Shown: piece after piece, positions 31,738 to 39,885 of the stretch
Numbering within the stretch: position 1 is the first letter of the stretch
Layout of the letters: every line of letters begins with the position of its first letter
NCBI RefSeq assembly: GCF_003703975.1
Contig: NZ_QTJY01000003.1
Location: 404,470-468,469, forward strand
DNA length: 64,000 nucleotides
Direction of reading: 5' to 3'
Source of the DNA: Larkinella soli
Lineage (GTDB): Bacteria; Bacteroidota; Bacteroidia; Cytophagales; Spirosomataceae
Program-made: the position numbers and the translations under genes
The notes under the pieces: model-generated
Seen by the model: the letters and a program-made list of their open reading frames with translations, nothing else
What the model was told of the DNA's origin: nothing
Databases searched by the model: none

Positions 31738-33110
31738 CCATCCGCACCCGTCTGACGCTGCGATTTACCGGACTGGTTTCGGCCTTCCTGGCCCTAACCT
31801 TCATCAGCCTGTACGGTTTCTGCCGGTATTTTATCACCTCCGATTTCTACAGCCGGCTGGACCGGAAAGCCCATACCTATGCCGAGATGCTGATCCGGTA
31901 TCAGCTGGAACCGAACATGGTCCGGCAGTTGAACAAGCTCCGGAAAGACCAGCTTCCGAACCAGAAAATTACCATCTACGACCGCAACGACTATCCGTTT
32001 TTTACGACCAACGACGCCGTCGTGCTGGGCATTCCGGCTTCGCGTCTGAACCGGATACGCCAGGAAAAGCTGCTTCATTTTCAGTGGAACCAGTTCTACG
32101 TGACGGGCTTGCAGTACACCTCCGGGCGGGATACCTACCTCCTGCTGGCGAGCGCCCGGAACCCGGAGGGTGACCAGTTTCTGCGGACCCTGCTTCAGGT
32201 CTGCGGGGGCCTGTTCGGCATCGTGGTCGGGCTGATGGCGCTGTCGGGCTGGCTGTATGCCGGGGAGGCCCTGGAGCCGATGCAGCGCATCGAGAAGCAG
32301 CTCAGCCGCATCTTCCCCCGCAACCGCCAGGAGCGGCTGCCCGTGGGTGAGGAAAACGACGAAATCAATCGCCTGTCGACCACCATCAACCGGCTGCTGG
32401 ACCGGGTCGAGGAGTCGTTTCAGCTTCAGCAGATGTTCGTCAGCAATGTCTCCCACGAACTCAAAAATCCGCTGACCCAGATCAGCTCCCAGCTGGAAGT
32501 GAGCCTGCTGAAGCAGCGCGACGAGCAGTCGTACCAGCAGACGATCCGCTCGGTGCTGGAGGACGTCGACGATCTGTCGAAGCTGACGCACTCCCTGCTC
32601 CAGCTTTCCCGCGTGAGCCAGACGGACTCCGGCGAACTGCTGAGCGAATGCGTCCGGGTCGATGAGGTAGTCTGGGATGTGCTGGACGAGGTCGGCGTCA
32701 CCTTTCCGCAGTGCAGCGTACGGATCAACGCCGAGAACCTGCCCGACGACTTCGAGCAGCTGAGTGTGCCGGGCAACGCCCTCCTGCTCCGGATCGCGCT
32801 GAAGAACCTGATCGAAAACGCGTGCAAGTTTTCGTCCGACCGGCAGGTGCGGGTCGGGCTGGACCTGGGGACGGAATCCGTGCAGGTCCGGATCGAAAAT
32901 GAAGGCGCCCCCATTCCGGCCGAGGACCTGCCCTACATCTTCGAGCCGTTTTTCCGAAGCCAGAAGACCGCCGGCCTGCCGGGGTACGGCATCGGGCTGA
33001 TGCTGGTCGAGCGCATCATCCGGCTCCACCACGGACGTATTTCGGTGGCCTCCTCCGAGGGGCAGCCCACGGTTTTTGAACTGGAGCTGTTCCGGAAGCC
33101 GGGCCTCTAA
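31734..33110 (+). CDS. Sensor histidine kinase (CusS-like)
   Basis: 458 residues. TM1 ~11-33, a ~115-residue periplasmic sensor region without a recognised fold, TM2 ~153-176, HAMP ~178-230, HisKA with His241 (FVSNVSHELKNPLTQISSQ), and HATPase_c (NLIENACKFSS, PYIFEPFFRSQ, GYGIGLMLVERIIRLHHG). Coupled to the response regulator by an ATGA overlap. The signal is unknown; the periplasmic region lacks a His/Met-rich metal site, which argues against a copper or silver sensor despite the CusS-type core. Its last codons overlap regulatory array 2. Confidence 0.92.
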   Translation: MTIRTRLTLRFTGLVSAFLALTFISLYGFCRYFITSDFYSRLDRKAHTYAEMLIRYQLEPNMVRQLNKLRKDQLPNQKITIYDRNDYPFFTTNDAVVLGIPASRLNRIRQEKLLHFQWNQFYVTGLQYTSGRDTYLLLASARNPEGDQFLRTLLQVCGGLFGIVVGLMALSGWLYAGEALEPMQRIEKQLSRIFPRNRQERLPVGEENDEINRLSTTINRLLDRVEESFQLQQMFVSNVSHELKNPLTQISSQLEVSLLKQRDEQSYQQTIRSVLEDVDDLSKLTHSLLQLSRVSQTDSGELLSECVRVDEVVWDVLDEVGVTFPQCSVRINAENLPDDFEQLSVPGNALLLRIALKNLIENACKFSSDRQVRVGLDLGTESVQVRIENEGAPIPAEDLPYIFEPFFRSQKTAGLPGYGIGLMLVERIIRLHHGRISVASSEGQPTVFELELFRKPGL

Positions 33111-33144
33111 GTAAATTCTAATCCTTTCCTCAGTTCGGTCTAAG
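33105..33144 (+). promoter_or_regulatory. Phased direct-repeat array 2
   Basis: CTCTAAG (33105), TTCTAAT (33116), TCCTCAG (33127) and GTCTAAG (33138), exactly 11 bp apart. It overlaps the kinase stop codon and ends 43 nt before the ATG of the 70-residue membrane protein. The region just after it (GGAGGCTGTTTTG) resembles that after array 3. Confidence 0.7.
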
Positions 33145-33186
33145 AATTCGGAGGCTGTTTTGTGTCAGGCAAAAATCACCCTGGTC

Positions 33187-33399
33187 ATGACACAGAAGCC
33201 GCTCCACACCCGAATGTCCGAAACCTCGACGTCCGGCCACCTGACCCGCACGTTTCAGGAGCCCCGCCGGCCGGTGCTGCCGGAACCACCCCCCCGCCGG
33301 CCCGACTGGCTGCTGATTCTGATGATCGGACTCTTCGTCGCCAGTCTGCTCATCGCCTGGCTGGCAGACATTCCCTCCCTGCTTCGCTGGAACCTCTAA
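33187..33399 (+). CDS. Small single-pass membrane protein (70 residues)
   Basis: An unrecognised small protein. Residues ~1-40 are hydrophilic and Pro/Arg-rich (EPRRPVLPEPPPRRPDW), followed by one strong membrane helix (LLILMIGLFVASLLIAWL) and a short tail. Either ATG 33187 or the Met nine codons later could be used. It sits directly behind the two-component genes between arrays 2 and 3. That position suggests it is made under control of the regulator and may feed back on the kinase or act in the envelope; this is inference only. Confidence 0.55.
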   Translation: MTQKPLHTRMSETSTSGHLTRTFQEPRRPVLPEPPPRRPDWLLILMIGLFVASLLIAWLADIPSLLRWNL

Positions 33400-33433
33400 G
33401 TCGATTCTAATTCGAAATTAAGCCGGCTCTCAG
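33394..33433 (+). promoter_or_regulatory. Phased direct-repeat array 3
   Basis: CTCTAAG (33394), TTCTAAT (33405), AATTAAG (33416) and CTCTCAG (33427) with an 11-bp period. It overlaps the stop of the 70-residue ORF just as array 2 overlaps the kinase stop, and the first two heptamers match array 2 exactly. It ends 39 nt before a TTG-initiated 45-codon ORF. Confidence 0.65.
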
Positions 33434-33471
33434 ATTTCAGGGGCTATTTGGCGGGTAGTTGGCAGTGGCGG

Positions 33472-33609
33472 TTGAAACGGAAACTCATTGGAAACCCTGA
33501 GCAGTATGAAAACGTACAGCAGCTGCTCGATTACATCGACAAACGGGAGTTGGTGGCGAATTCCAAAAAAGAAGAAGAAACGACCGGATCGGCCGATTCG
33601 GAACAGTAA
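33472..33609 (+). CDS. Possible small acidic protein (45 residues, TTG start)
   Basis: No ATG is available, but the frame from TTG 33472 reads like protein: LKRKLIGNPEQYENVQQLLD, then YIDKRELVANSKKEEE and an acidic tail, predicted helical. Support for expression: a regulatory array ends 39 nt upstream, close to the spacing at the other arrays, and a rho-independent terminator follows 29 nt after the stop. It could instead be the 3' remnant of a decayed gene. Function unknown. Confidence 0.35.
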   Translation: MKRKLIGNPEQYENVQQLLDYIDKRELVANSKKEEETTGSADSEQ

Positions 33610-33637
33610 CACTATGGTGCGATAGATAGTGGATCGG

Positions 33638-33675
33638 AACTCTGCCGGTGCGGTGATCACTGGCAGAGTTTTTTA
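33638..33675 (+). terminator. Rho-independent terminator
   Basis: AACTCTGCC (33638-33646) pairs with GGCAGAGTT (33662-33670) and is followed by TTTTATT. The T-run is only on the plus strand, so it ends plus-strand transcripts from the two-component / small-ORF region. It touches the stop codon of the convergent otsAB gene. Confidence 0.75.
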
Positions 33676-35913
33676 TTGATCCTTTACCGCTTCCTCCTTC
33701 CGCGCTTCCAGCATCAGTTCCAGCAGGGGCAGCACCTCCTGCTGACGGGCCAGCCGGTAACGGGCCTCCGATTCGCCGGCCCCGATCCGGACGGAGTAAG
33801 CCCAGTCCGGCAACTGGCGGAACATATCCTCGTCGGTGGTGTCGTCGCCGATGCTGACCACAAAATCATACCGTTTCTGCTCGAACAGGCTGCGGGCCAC
33901 CGTCCCCTTGCTGTGGAGGGCCGGTTTCACCTCCACCACCTTACTGCCCTGAATGACCGTCAGCGGGATCAACGAAGGCAGATTGCGAAGCTGCATGGCC
34001 AGTTCCATCGCCCGCATTTCTATATCTTCTTCGCCGGATTTGCGGTAATGCCAGGCAATGGCCGTTTCCTTCTCCTCCATGAACGTTCCCCTGTGCCGGC
34101 CGATGAACTGATCGAGCAGCGCCCGTACCGGCGCCACCCAGTCTTCGGTCGAGAGGTCGAGCCGTTTCCAGTCGGCGTCGGGAGCTTTGTAGAACGCCCC
34201 GTGTTCGGCGACGATATGGACCGGAATCGTGGCAAAGGTCTGTTCGAGGAAGCGCCGGTCGCGGCCGCTGATCACGGCCACGTCGCTGGTCTCGGTCAGT
34301 TGCCGGATCAGAGTCGCCATGGATTCGGAGAGCCGGGCCTCGGCCGGGTCGTCGACGATGGGGGCCAGCGTGCCGTCGAAGTCCAGCAGCAGCAACGGGT
34401 TCTCCGCACTTTTGAAGGCCGCCGAGAAAGAAGGCAGCGGCAGGCTCGTTTCGATGTCGGGCTGATGGCTTACGGCCTCGTCGACGGCGTTCAGAAAATC
34501 GACGGCCCACCGGAACACGTTGTGGTTCTGGAGGTGCACCCGCATCGGACGCATCCGCACCGTCTGTTCCTCCGGTGACATATGGAGGGCCTGATAAATG
34601 GCGTTCGCCACCTCCTGCGTATCCGTGGGGTTGATGATGAGCGCTTCCTTCAGTTCCTGGGCGGCCCCGGCCAGTTCGCTCAGGATCAGCACCCCCTTCT
34701 CATCATACCGGCTGGCAATGAACTCCTTGGCTACCAGGTTCATCCCATCGCGGATGGGCGTAATCAGCGCCACGTCGCAGGTGGTATACAGCGCCATCAT
34801 TTCCTGAAATTTCAGGGACAGGTAGGAGTAGACGATCGGCCGCCAGCCGATGGTACCGAAAAGGCCGTTGATCCGCCCGACGGTTTCTTCGATCTCCCGT
34901 TTGATTTCCTGATACTGCGGCACCTGATCCCGGGAGGGTACCACCGTCATCACGAACGAAACCCGGTCGTTCCAGTCGGGGTTCTGGGTCAGGAAGCGTT
35001 CATAGCCCTGCAGGCGTTCCTTGATGCCCTTGGCATAGTCGAGCCGGTCGACGGAAAAAATGATTTTGTCGACCCGCAGCAGGTTGCGGTACTGCGTTTT
35101 GGTTTCGACGACCTCGGGGGTCCGGGCGCTGCCGTCGAACTTGTTGAAATCCACGCTGATCGGAAAGTCCCGCACCACGACCGATCGCTCCGGCAGGATC
35201 ACCCGCGAGCCGATGACCGGCAGGGAGAGCACTTCCCAGACGCTCCGGATGAAATGCTGGGAGTAATCCGGGGTATGAAAGCCGACCACATCCGCGCCCA
35301 GCAGGCCTTCCAGCAGGGCCTGACGCCAGGTTCGGGGGAGCAGTTTGAAAATCTCGTTCGTGGGAAAGGGAACGTGGAAAAAGTAGCCGATGGTAGCGTC
35401 CGGCACGGCCTTCCGCAGCATCGCCGGCAGCAGCATCAGCTGAAAATCATGGATCCAGACCAGGTCGCCGGGCTGGACCAGGCCGACCAGTTCTTCGAAA
35501 AACCGGGTATTGGCCTGTTCGTAATGTTCGAAATAACTGTCCCTGAAGGAAGCGTAGGTCGGAAAATAGTGCAGAAGCGGCCACAGCATGTCGTTGCAGA
35601 ACCCCTCGTAAAAGCCCTGGTGTACCTCCGGGTCCATGAAAACCGGATGAGCCTCGAAGGTCTCGTTCTCGAAGGCGTCCCCGGTCAGGTCCTGAAAAGC
35701 CGGGTCACAATGACCGACCCAGTTGATCTTCCGGCCTTCGCCCGACTGGCCCATCTGCTCGGCCATCGAAAGAATGGCCGAAACCAGACCCCCCGAATTT
35801 TGTTGGAGCGAAACGCCCTCTTCCGTCTTCCTGATCGTAAACGGCAGCCGGTAGGCAACGATGATCAGCCGTTTGTATTTTTCCTGAAAAGAATTCATGT
35901 AGTATCTGTACAT
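33673..35913 (-). CDS. otsAB: Fused trehalose-6-phosphate synthase / trehalose-6-phosphatase (OtsA-OtsB)
   Basis: A 746-residue bifunctional enzyme making trehalose from UDP-glucose and glucose 6-phosphate. The GT20 synthase covers ~1-480: [60 protein letters not shown] and [10 protein letters not shown]. The HAD-type phosphatase covers ~500-740: [16 protein letters not shown] (nucleophile and acid/base Asp), [11 protein letters not shown] and [13 protein letters not shown]. Both catalytic halves look intact. The start is ATG 35913, or ATG 35898 five codons in. Array 4 ends 38 nt before 35913, so control by the neighbouring OmpR-type regulator is likely. Confidence 0.93.
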   Translation of the reverse strand: MYRYYMNSFQEKYKRLIIVAYRLPFTIRKTEEGVSLQQNSGGLVSAILSMAEQMGQSGEGRKINWVGHCDPAFQDLTGDAFENETFEAHPVFMDPEVHQGFYEGFCNDMLWPLLHYFPTYASFRDSYFEHYEQANTRFFEELVGLVQPGDLVWIHDFQLMLLPAMLRKAVPDATIGYFFHVPFPTNEIFKLLPRTWRQALLEGLLGADVVGFHTPDYSQHFIRSVWEVLSLPVIGSRVILPERSVVVRDFPISVDFNKFDGSARTPEVVETKTQYRNLLRVDKIIFSVDRLDYAKGIKERLQGYERFLTQNPDWNDRVSFVMTVVPSRDQVPQYQEIKREIEETVGRINGLFGTIGWRPIVYSYLSLKFQEMMALYTTCDVALITPIRDGMNLVAKEFIASRYDEKGVLILSELAGAAQELKEALIINPTDTQEVANAIYQALHMSPEEQTVRMRPMRVHLQNHNVFRWAVDFLNAVDEAVSHQPDIETSLPLPSFSAAFKSAENPLLLLDFDGTLAPIVDDPAEARLSESMATLIRQLTETSDVAVISGRDRRFLEQTFATIPVHIVAEHGAFYKAPDADWKRLDLSTEDWVAPVRALLDQFIGRHRGTFMEEKETAIAWHYRKSGEEDIEMRAMELAMQLRNLPSLIPLTVIQGSKVVEVKPALHSKGTVARSLFEQKRYDFVVSIGDDTTDEDMFRQLPDWAYSVRIGAGESEARYRLARQQEVLPLLELMLEARKEEAVKDQ

Positions 35914-35916
35914 CCC

Positions 35917-35951
35917 GGCGGTCGTTAAACCATAAATGACCGTCGACCGCC
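35917..35951. promoter_or_regulatory. Inverted repeat in the otsAB leader
   Basis: GGCGGTCG (35917-35924) is the reverse complement of CGACCGCC (35944-35951), with a 19-nt spacer. It lies between array 4 and the otsAB start, so it may be a leader hairpin or a second operator. Confidence 0.35.
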
Positions 35952-35990
35952 TTAAAGAAGAATTAATCTACGCTTAAAATTTACTTAGAA
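35951..35990 (-). promoter_or_regulatory. Phased direct-repeat array 4 upstream of otsAB
   Basis: On the minus strand, in the direction of otsAB: TTCTAAG (35990-35984), TTTTAAG (35979-35973), GATTAAT (35968-35962) and CTTTAAG (35957-35951), exactly 11 bp apart. The first heptamer overlaps the stop codon of the upstream gene. It has the same architecture as arrays 1-3, placing otsAB in the same predicted regulon. Confidence 0.65.
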
Positions 35991-36370
35991 ACGACTTCCG
36001 TTTCGTTCCTTATCCCGGCCGACGTATACTCCGACAACTTGTCGATCAACAGATTCGCCCGGTAGAGATATTCTTCTTCGGTCATGTTCTGCCGGCTGTA
36101 GCGGTAATAGAGCAGATCGAGGTCGCGGATGATTTCGCTCCGGTCGGTGATCCGTACCGGTTTCCGGCGTCCGGCCGAAACCGCCGGGCCGGGCCCATCG
36201 ACCGCCACCGTTTCGGACGAAGGCCGGAAGCCGTTTTCGTCCGGCAGCACGAACCGGTCGTAATGGGAAGGAAACCGGTCCAGGCCCGACGGACGACAGT
36301 CGAACCACTTTCCGGTCAGGAAGCTGAGCAATCCAATGATCAGCATCGCGCAGATAATCAGTATCATCAT
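35981..36370 (-). CDS. Membrane-anchored protein with SHOCT-like C-terminus
   Basis: 129 residues. A single N-terminal membrane helix (MMILIICAMLIIGLLSFLTG), a variable Pro/Arg-rich middle, then a short helical segment (IIRDLDLLYYRYSRQNMTEEEYLYRANLL) that resembles the SHOCT pattern of a short C-terminal module in membrane-linked proteins. No function is known. It is upstream of otsAB on the same strand (67-nt gap), and its stop codon is embedded in array 4. Confidence 0.65.
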   Translation of the reverse strand: MMILIICAMLIIGLLSFLTGKWFDCRPSGLDRFPSHYDRFVLPDENGFRPSSETVAVDGPGPAVSAGRRKPVRITDRSEIIRDLDLLYYRYSRQNMTEEEYLYRANLLIDKLSEYTSAGIRNETEVVSK

Positions 36371-36453
36371 ATCACGTTGAGTTTACCTTTCAGGCTTAAC
36401 TACGGGCTCCGGCGGATTGTTGACAATTTTCTGCCCGGAAAAAGCCTAAGGAC

Positions 36454-36482
36454 AAAAAAAGCGGCAGGGTGTCCCTGCCGCC
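36454..36482 (-). terminator. Rho-independent terminator, minus strand
   Basis: On the minus strand GCGGCAGGG, loop ACA, CCCTGCCGC (36482-36462), then a run of seven T. It lies 22 nt after a TAG at 36505 but 217 nt after the TGA of the annotated gene at 36699, which hints that coding once reached or still reaches 36505. Confidence 0.85.
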
Positions 36483-36504
36483 CGAAACGCTCGTGCCGAC
36501 CTTC

Positions 36505-36642
36505 CTACCGGGCCGGTTCACCGTCCCGCCGGGAAGCCGGGGCCAGGATGGACCGGGTCCGGAGGTCGAACTTGATGAAATCCAGCCCCTGCGTATGGTC
36601 GCCGAACTTGACGGGGTTGCCTTTCGTATCGCCCCGCACCAT
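36505..36642 (-). pseudogene. Protein-like segment after the lyase-like gene (remnant or small gene)
   Basis: In a different frame from the gene ending at 36699, the minus strand is open through 36720-36505 and gives protein-like text (YLGGGHHSGSFMVRGDTKGN ... FGDHTQGLDFIKFDL), ending 22 nt before a strong terminator. The only ATG is at 36642, giving 45 residues. It may be the 3' end of an older gene whose front was lost, a frameshifted tail, or a small gene with a non-ATG start. I do not recognise the family. Confidence 0.35.
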
Positions 36643-36698
36643 AAACGACCCCGAATGGTGGCCCCCGCCGAGGTACCGCCGTTTTCCGAGCCATCCGG

Positions 36699-38405
36699 TC
36701 AGGAGAGCCGGATCGTATGGTCGAAGGGCGTGAAACCGGTCAGGTACACCGTCGGGGCGTCCATCGGCGGCAGGGCGCCCCGCAGCACCACGCCCCGGTG
36801 CAGGGCCAGCCCCGGCCCGAAGGTGATCGTATCCTTGCCCGACGTGAAGGAACCCGACTCTCCGGACAGCAGCCAGGCGTTGTCGCGGGACGGATGTTTC
36901 GTAACGCCCGCAAACGTGCCGCCGGGTCGGAAAATGAGTTCGAGGGCCACCGGAACGCGCTCGGTCCCGGTAATCTGAATCCGGGCCTCCATGCCGCTGC
37001 CGGTTTCCCGAAGCGTCACGGTCGTCTGCATCGTCTGGACTTCGCTCTGTTTCCGCTGTTCGCGGGGCATCTTCTCCCAGTCGCCGTCACCGGGGCCGGG
37101 AATCGAGCCGATGCCGAACGGCTGGTAGTAGGGGCCTTCCAGGGAGCGCGTCATCACCCAGGCGTCGCCGTTTCGAACCACCTGATCGGCCTGAAACTGC
37201 CCCTTGCCGAAGAAGGAGGCCGCCACCCGGATGCCCTGCAGCACGGCCTCTCCTTTGTGAAAGGTCATAAACACCGGGTTGGCCGACAGAAGCGTGCTGT
37301 CCCAGCGGTCGCGCCGGACCCGCGTCAGGCCCGAATGCGGAAACTCCCGGACGTAGTTGACGGGCAGCGGTTTAGCGGCCGGCAGTTCCTGCCAGACAGA
37401 GGTGTCGTCCAGAAGATAATCCAGAAACCCGACGGTTCTCGGCAGAAGTGTCTGCTCGATCATCCGGGCCTGGGCGGCCATCGCTCCGTCCTGGTCGTGG
37501 ATCGCCATATAGCGATAAGGATAAAAATAGCCTTCCATCGTACCGACCAGGGCCTTGTCCTGCCGACCCGAGGCTTCCGACACCACCTCCCCGTTGGGAT
37601 GGACGTAGTACAGCATCATGGACAGGTTTTTCCGGACCGGTTCGAGCAGTTCGGGCCGTTTCAGCGCCCGGGCGATGGTAATCAGCAGCCGGTTGGTCAG
37701 CGGAGAATAGATCAGCGTACTGCGTTCGTTATACTGGCCGTCGGCGTCGATGTCGATCTTTTCCGCCAGCCACTCGTCGATACGGGCCACGTAGCGGGGG
37801 TTCGGCCAGAGTTCCTGCAGCCGTGCCAGGGCCGCCGACACCACCCAACGGTGGTTGGGGGTGTGGATACCGCCCACGCTCAGGGCCTCCCCGGCTTTCA
37901 AAAGAAAGGTTTTCAGGTCGGCCATCACCTTTTCGGCCTCCGGCGTACCGGTCCGGGAAAGAAGCCGATAGGCCGGCGCCAGCCGCTTGACGATGAAACC
38001 CGTGTCGGGTGTCGAATGAAAGTTGGTCGAGAGCAGGTCGACGGTGCCGTCGGAATGCTGGATTTTGAGCAGATAGCGAGTCGCCAGACCGGCTTCCTGC
38101 AGCAGTTCCTTCGAGCGGTAAAAGGTGGATTCGGGACTGGCAACGGCGCAGGCGATCCGGCGGACGTAATCGGCCGAAGCCTGCGGGGTCGGAATGTCGT
38201 CGCCGTCTTTCAGGCCGCCGTAGGCCGGGTGGTTCGGGTCCGTGACGCGGTAGGCTTTCAGTTGCCCGATCTGCTGGTCGTTCAGCCGGATCAGTTCGAG
38301 CAGCCAGGCCGGTTTGGGCGGCCGGGCCGCAAAGCCATGGGATTTCAGGGCGGGCACGACCAGCAGCGCAGCGGTTCCTTTACAGAGAAAGGTTCTTCGG
38401 TCCAT
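36699..38405 (-). CDS. Exported protein, polysaccharide-lyase-like, function unknown
   Basis: 568 residues. A Tat-like N-terminus (MDRRTFLCKGTAALLVVPAL) predicts export. The first ~330 residues look α-helical, with repeated hydrophobic helices and the segments GGIHTPNHRWVVSAALARL and DADGQYNERSTLIYSPLTNR. The rest is β-rich and ends VYLTGFTPFDHTIRLS. This helical-barrel plus β-sandwich layout, with His/Asn/Tyr-rich motifs in the helical part, resembles heparinase/PL8-type lyases, but I cannot place it in a named family. ATG 38405 is preceded by a TTACTTTAGG promoter-like box. See the odd 3' flank at 36505. Confidence 0.75.
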   Translation of the reverse strand: MDRRTFLCKGTAALLVVPALKSHGFAARPPKPAWLLELIRLNDQQIGQLKAYRVTDPNHPAYGGLKDGDDIPTPQASADYVRRIACAVASPESTFYRSKELLQEAGLATRYLLKIQHSDGTVDLLSTNFHSTPDTGFIVKRLAPAYRLLSRTGTPEAEKVMADLKTFLLKAGEALSVGGIHTPNHRWVVSAALARLQELWPNPRYVARIDEWLAEKIDIDADGQYNERSTLIYSPLTNRLLITIARALKRPELLEPVRKNLSMMLYYVHPNGEVVSEASGRQDKALVGTMEGYFYPYRYMAIHDQDGAMAAQARMIEQTLLPRTVGFLDYLLDDTSVWQELPAAKPLPVNYVREFPHSGLTRVRRDRWDSTLLSANPVFMTFHKGEAVLQGIRVAASFFGKGQFQADQVVRNGDAWVMTRSLEGPYYQPFGIGSIPGPGDGDWEKMPREQRKQSEVQTMQTTVTLRETGSGMEARIQITGTERVPVALELIFRPGGTFAGVTKHPSRDNAWLLSGESGSFTSGKDTITFGPGLALHRGVVLRGALPPMDAPTVYLTGFTPFDHTIRLS

Positions 38406-38492
38406 ATTCGGGGAAATTTAGGAATAGAGTCCTAAAGTAAGCCCCCGCGGTATTCCAGTCAACCTGTGGTCTCCCGGCTCTTCAGGTCCGGG

Positions 38493-38873
38493 TCAGTCCT
38501 TCAGCACCGTCCGGACCCAGTAGACGACCCGTTTCCCCCCGGCGTCGGCAACGGAATACGGGATGGGGCGGTGGAAGTTCTGCGGCACCCCGGAAGCGGG
38601 GGTCACGGTGGCGCCCTCGCTTACCTGAATCAGGGGCCGGACCCCCTTGAGCATGGTCCGGGACGCCACCGTCAGCCGGATTTCAAATGAAACGGTATCG
38701 ATGGCAGTGGCCTGCCCTTGCACCCCGTCGAGTTTAAATTCCAGGATGCGGGCCGTTCCGGGCCGTTCGGGCTCGGGAACGCAGGCCGACAAGGCCGTCA
38801 GCAGAAAGACCAGGCCGACCGTATGAGCCTGTTTGAGATCGGATACTACGGGAAGAAGGGAAAAAATCAGCAT
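38493..38873 (-). CDS. Small lipoprotein, paralogue of the N-terminal domain of the protein at 52783
   Basis: 126 residues. The signal peptide ends in a lipobox (LLTALSAC, Cys ~31). The mature part has ARILEFKLDGVQGQA, FEIRLTVASRTMLKGVRPLI, VSEGATVTPASGVPQNF and VVYWVRTVLKD. Each block has a counterpart in the first ~135 residues of the lipoprotein at 52783-54024 (GRILEFRLDSI, FEIRLTVPARTVLKEVRPLI, VSEGAGIVPASRAVRNF, VIYRVIVIPED), matching the DUF5018-like β-sandwich seen in Bacteroidota surface lipoproteins. It diverges from ThuA. Confidence 0.8.
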   Translation of the reverse strand: MLIFSLLPVVSDLKQAHTVGLVFLLTALSACVPEPERPGTARILEFKLDGVQGQATAIDTVSFEIRLTVASRTMLKGVRPLIQVSEGATVTPASGVPQNFHRPIPYSVADAGGKRVVYWVRTVLKD

Positions 38874-38910
38874 GGAAAGGTGAATTTCCTATTGGACGTT
38901 TCTTTCTCTC

Positions 38911-38918
38911 CAAAGTCA
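38911..38918 (-). promoter_or_regulatory. Conserved leader/promoter element of the short lipoprotein
   Basis: The complement reads TGACTTTG, one mismatch from TAnnTTTG, 38 nt before the ATG. The surrounding leader (GACTTTGGAGA ... ACGTCCAAT.GG) is nearly the same as that before the long paralogue at 54024. Confidence 0.45.
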
Positions 38919-38970
38919 CCCTTAGTTTCGCATCACCGGCCAACTCACCGGCTTTTCGTCCCGATCGTCC

Positions 38971-39807
38971 ATGCGTTTTCTGATTCTCCTTCTCCTGGTT
39001 TTACCGGTCTTTCTGTCGCCGGTGGGGATGATGGCCCGAAACCGGCCTCCCGCACCCCGTTTCCGGGTCATCGCCTTCTTCACGGCCCGCAACGACCGGG
39101 CGCACATCAGTTTCGTACAGGAGGCCAACCGCCGGTTTCCGAAGATGGCCGAAAAACATCGGTTTACGTATGACACCACCTCCAACTGGAACCACCTGAA
39201 CCCGGAGTTCCTGAGCCGGTATCAGGTCGTTCTGTTTCTGGATACCCGGCCCGAGGTCCCGGCCCAGCGGGAGGCATTTGAAAAGTACATGGAAGCGGGG
39301 GGTGCCTGGATGGGTTTTCACTTTGCGGCCTTTGCCCTGACCCCTTCCGCCTACCCGCAGAACTGGGACTGGTACCACCACCGGTTTCTCGGCTCCGGCT
39401 CCTACGTCAGCAACACCTGGCGGCCGACGTCGGCCGTGCTGCGGGTGGAAGACCGCCGGCACCCGGCCGTCAAAGGGCTGCCGGAAACGTTCCGCTCGGC
39501 CCCGAACGAATGGTACCGCTGGGAGCATGACCTCCGCCGGAACCCCGACATTTCCATCCTGCTGTCCATCGACCCATCCAGCTTCCCGCTCGGCACCGGC
39601 CCCAAACCGCATGAAATCTGGCACAGCGGCTATTACCCGGTGGTCTGGACGAATAAAAAGTACCGCATGGTGTACGTCAACATGGGGCATAACGACATCG
39701 ACTACGAAAACAGAACCAACCGCGAACTCTCCTTTTCCTTCGACAACGAAACGCAGAACCGGCTCATCCTCAACGCCCTGCTCTGGCTGGGGGGCCAAAA
39801 GAAATAA
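38971..39807 (+). CDS. ThuA domain-containing secreted protein
   Basis: 278 residues. Signal peptide (MRFLILLLLVLPVFLSPVG), then a ThuA-type flavodoxin-like, glutamine-amidotransferase-like fold: FRVIAFFTARNDRAHISFV, RYQVVLFLDTRPEVPAQREAFEKYMEAGGAWMGFHFAAFA, then EWYRWEHDLRRNPDISILLSID, and PVVWTNKKYRMVYVNMGHNDIDYE near the end. ThuA-like proteins of Bacteroidota are usually linked to trehalose or other sugar metabolism; the true activity is not known. It stands alone, divergent from the short lipoprotein. Confidence 0.87.
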   Translation: MRFLILLLLVLPVFLSPVGMMARNRPPAPRFRVIAFFTARNDRAHISFVQEANRRFPKMAEKHRFTYDTTSNWNHLNPEFLSRYQVVLFLDTRPEVPAQREAFEKYMEAGGAWMGFHFAAFALTPSAYPQNWDWYHHRFLGSGSYVSNTWRPTSAVLRVEDRRHPAVKGLPETFRSAPNEWYRWEHDLRRNPDISILLSIDPSSFPLGTGPKPHEIWHSGYYPVVWTNKKYRMVYVNMGHNDIDYENRTNRELSFSFDNETQNRLILNALLWLGGQKK

Positions 39808-39885
39808 GTTGCCTCTCCGAATAGTTTAGGGTCCGGATCGGGCTTCCGCGTTACTATTCCAGCGCTTTCACGTCAAACCTCCTGC

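Noticed and set aside
31051..33110. Copper/silver sensing by the CusRS-like pair
   Set aside because: No metal-rich periplasmic motif and no efflux genes nearby; arrays point to otsAB instead.
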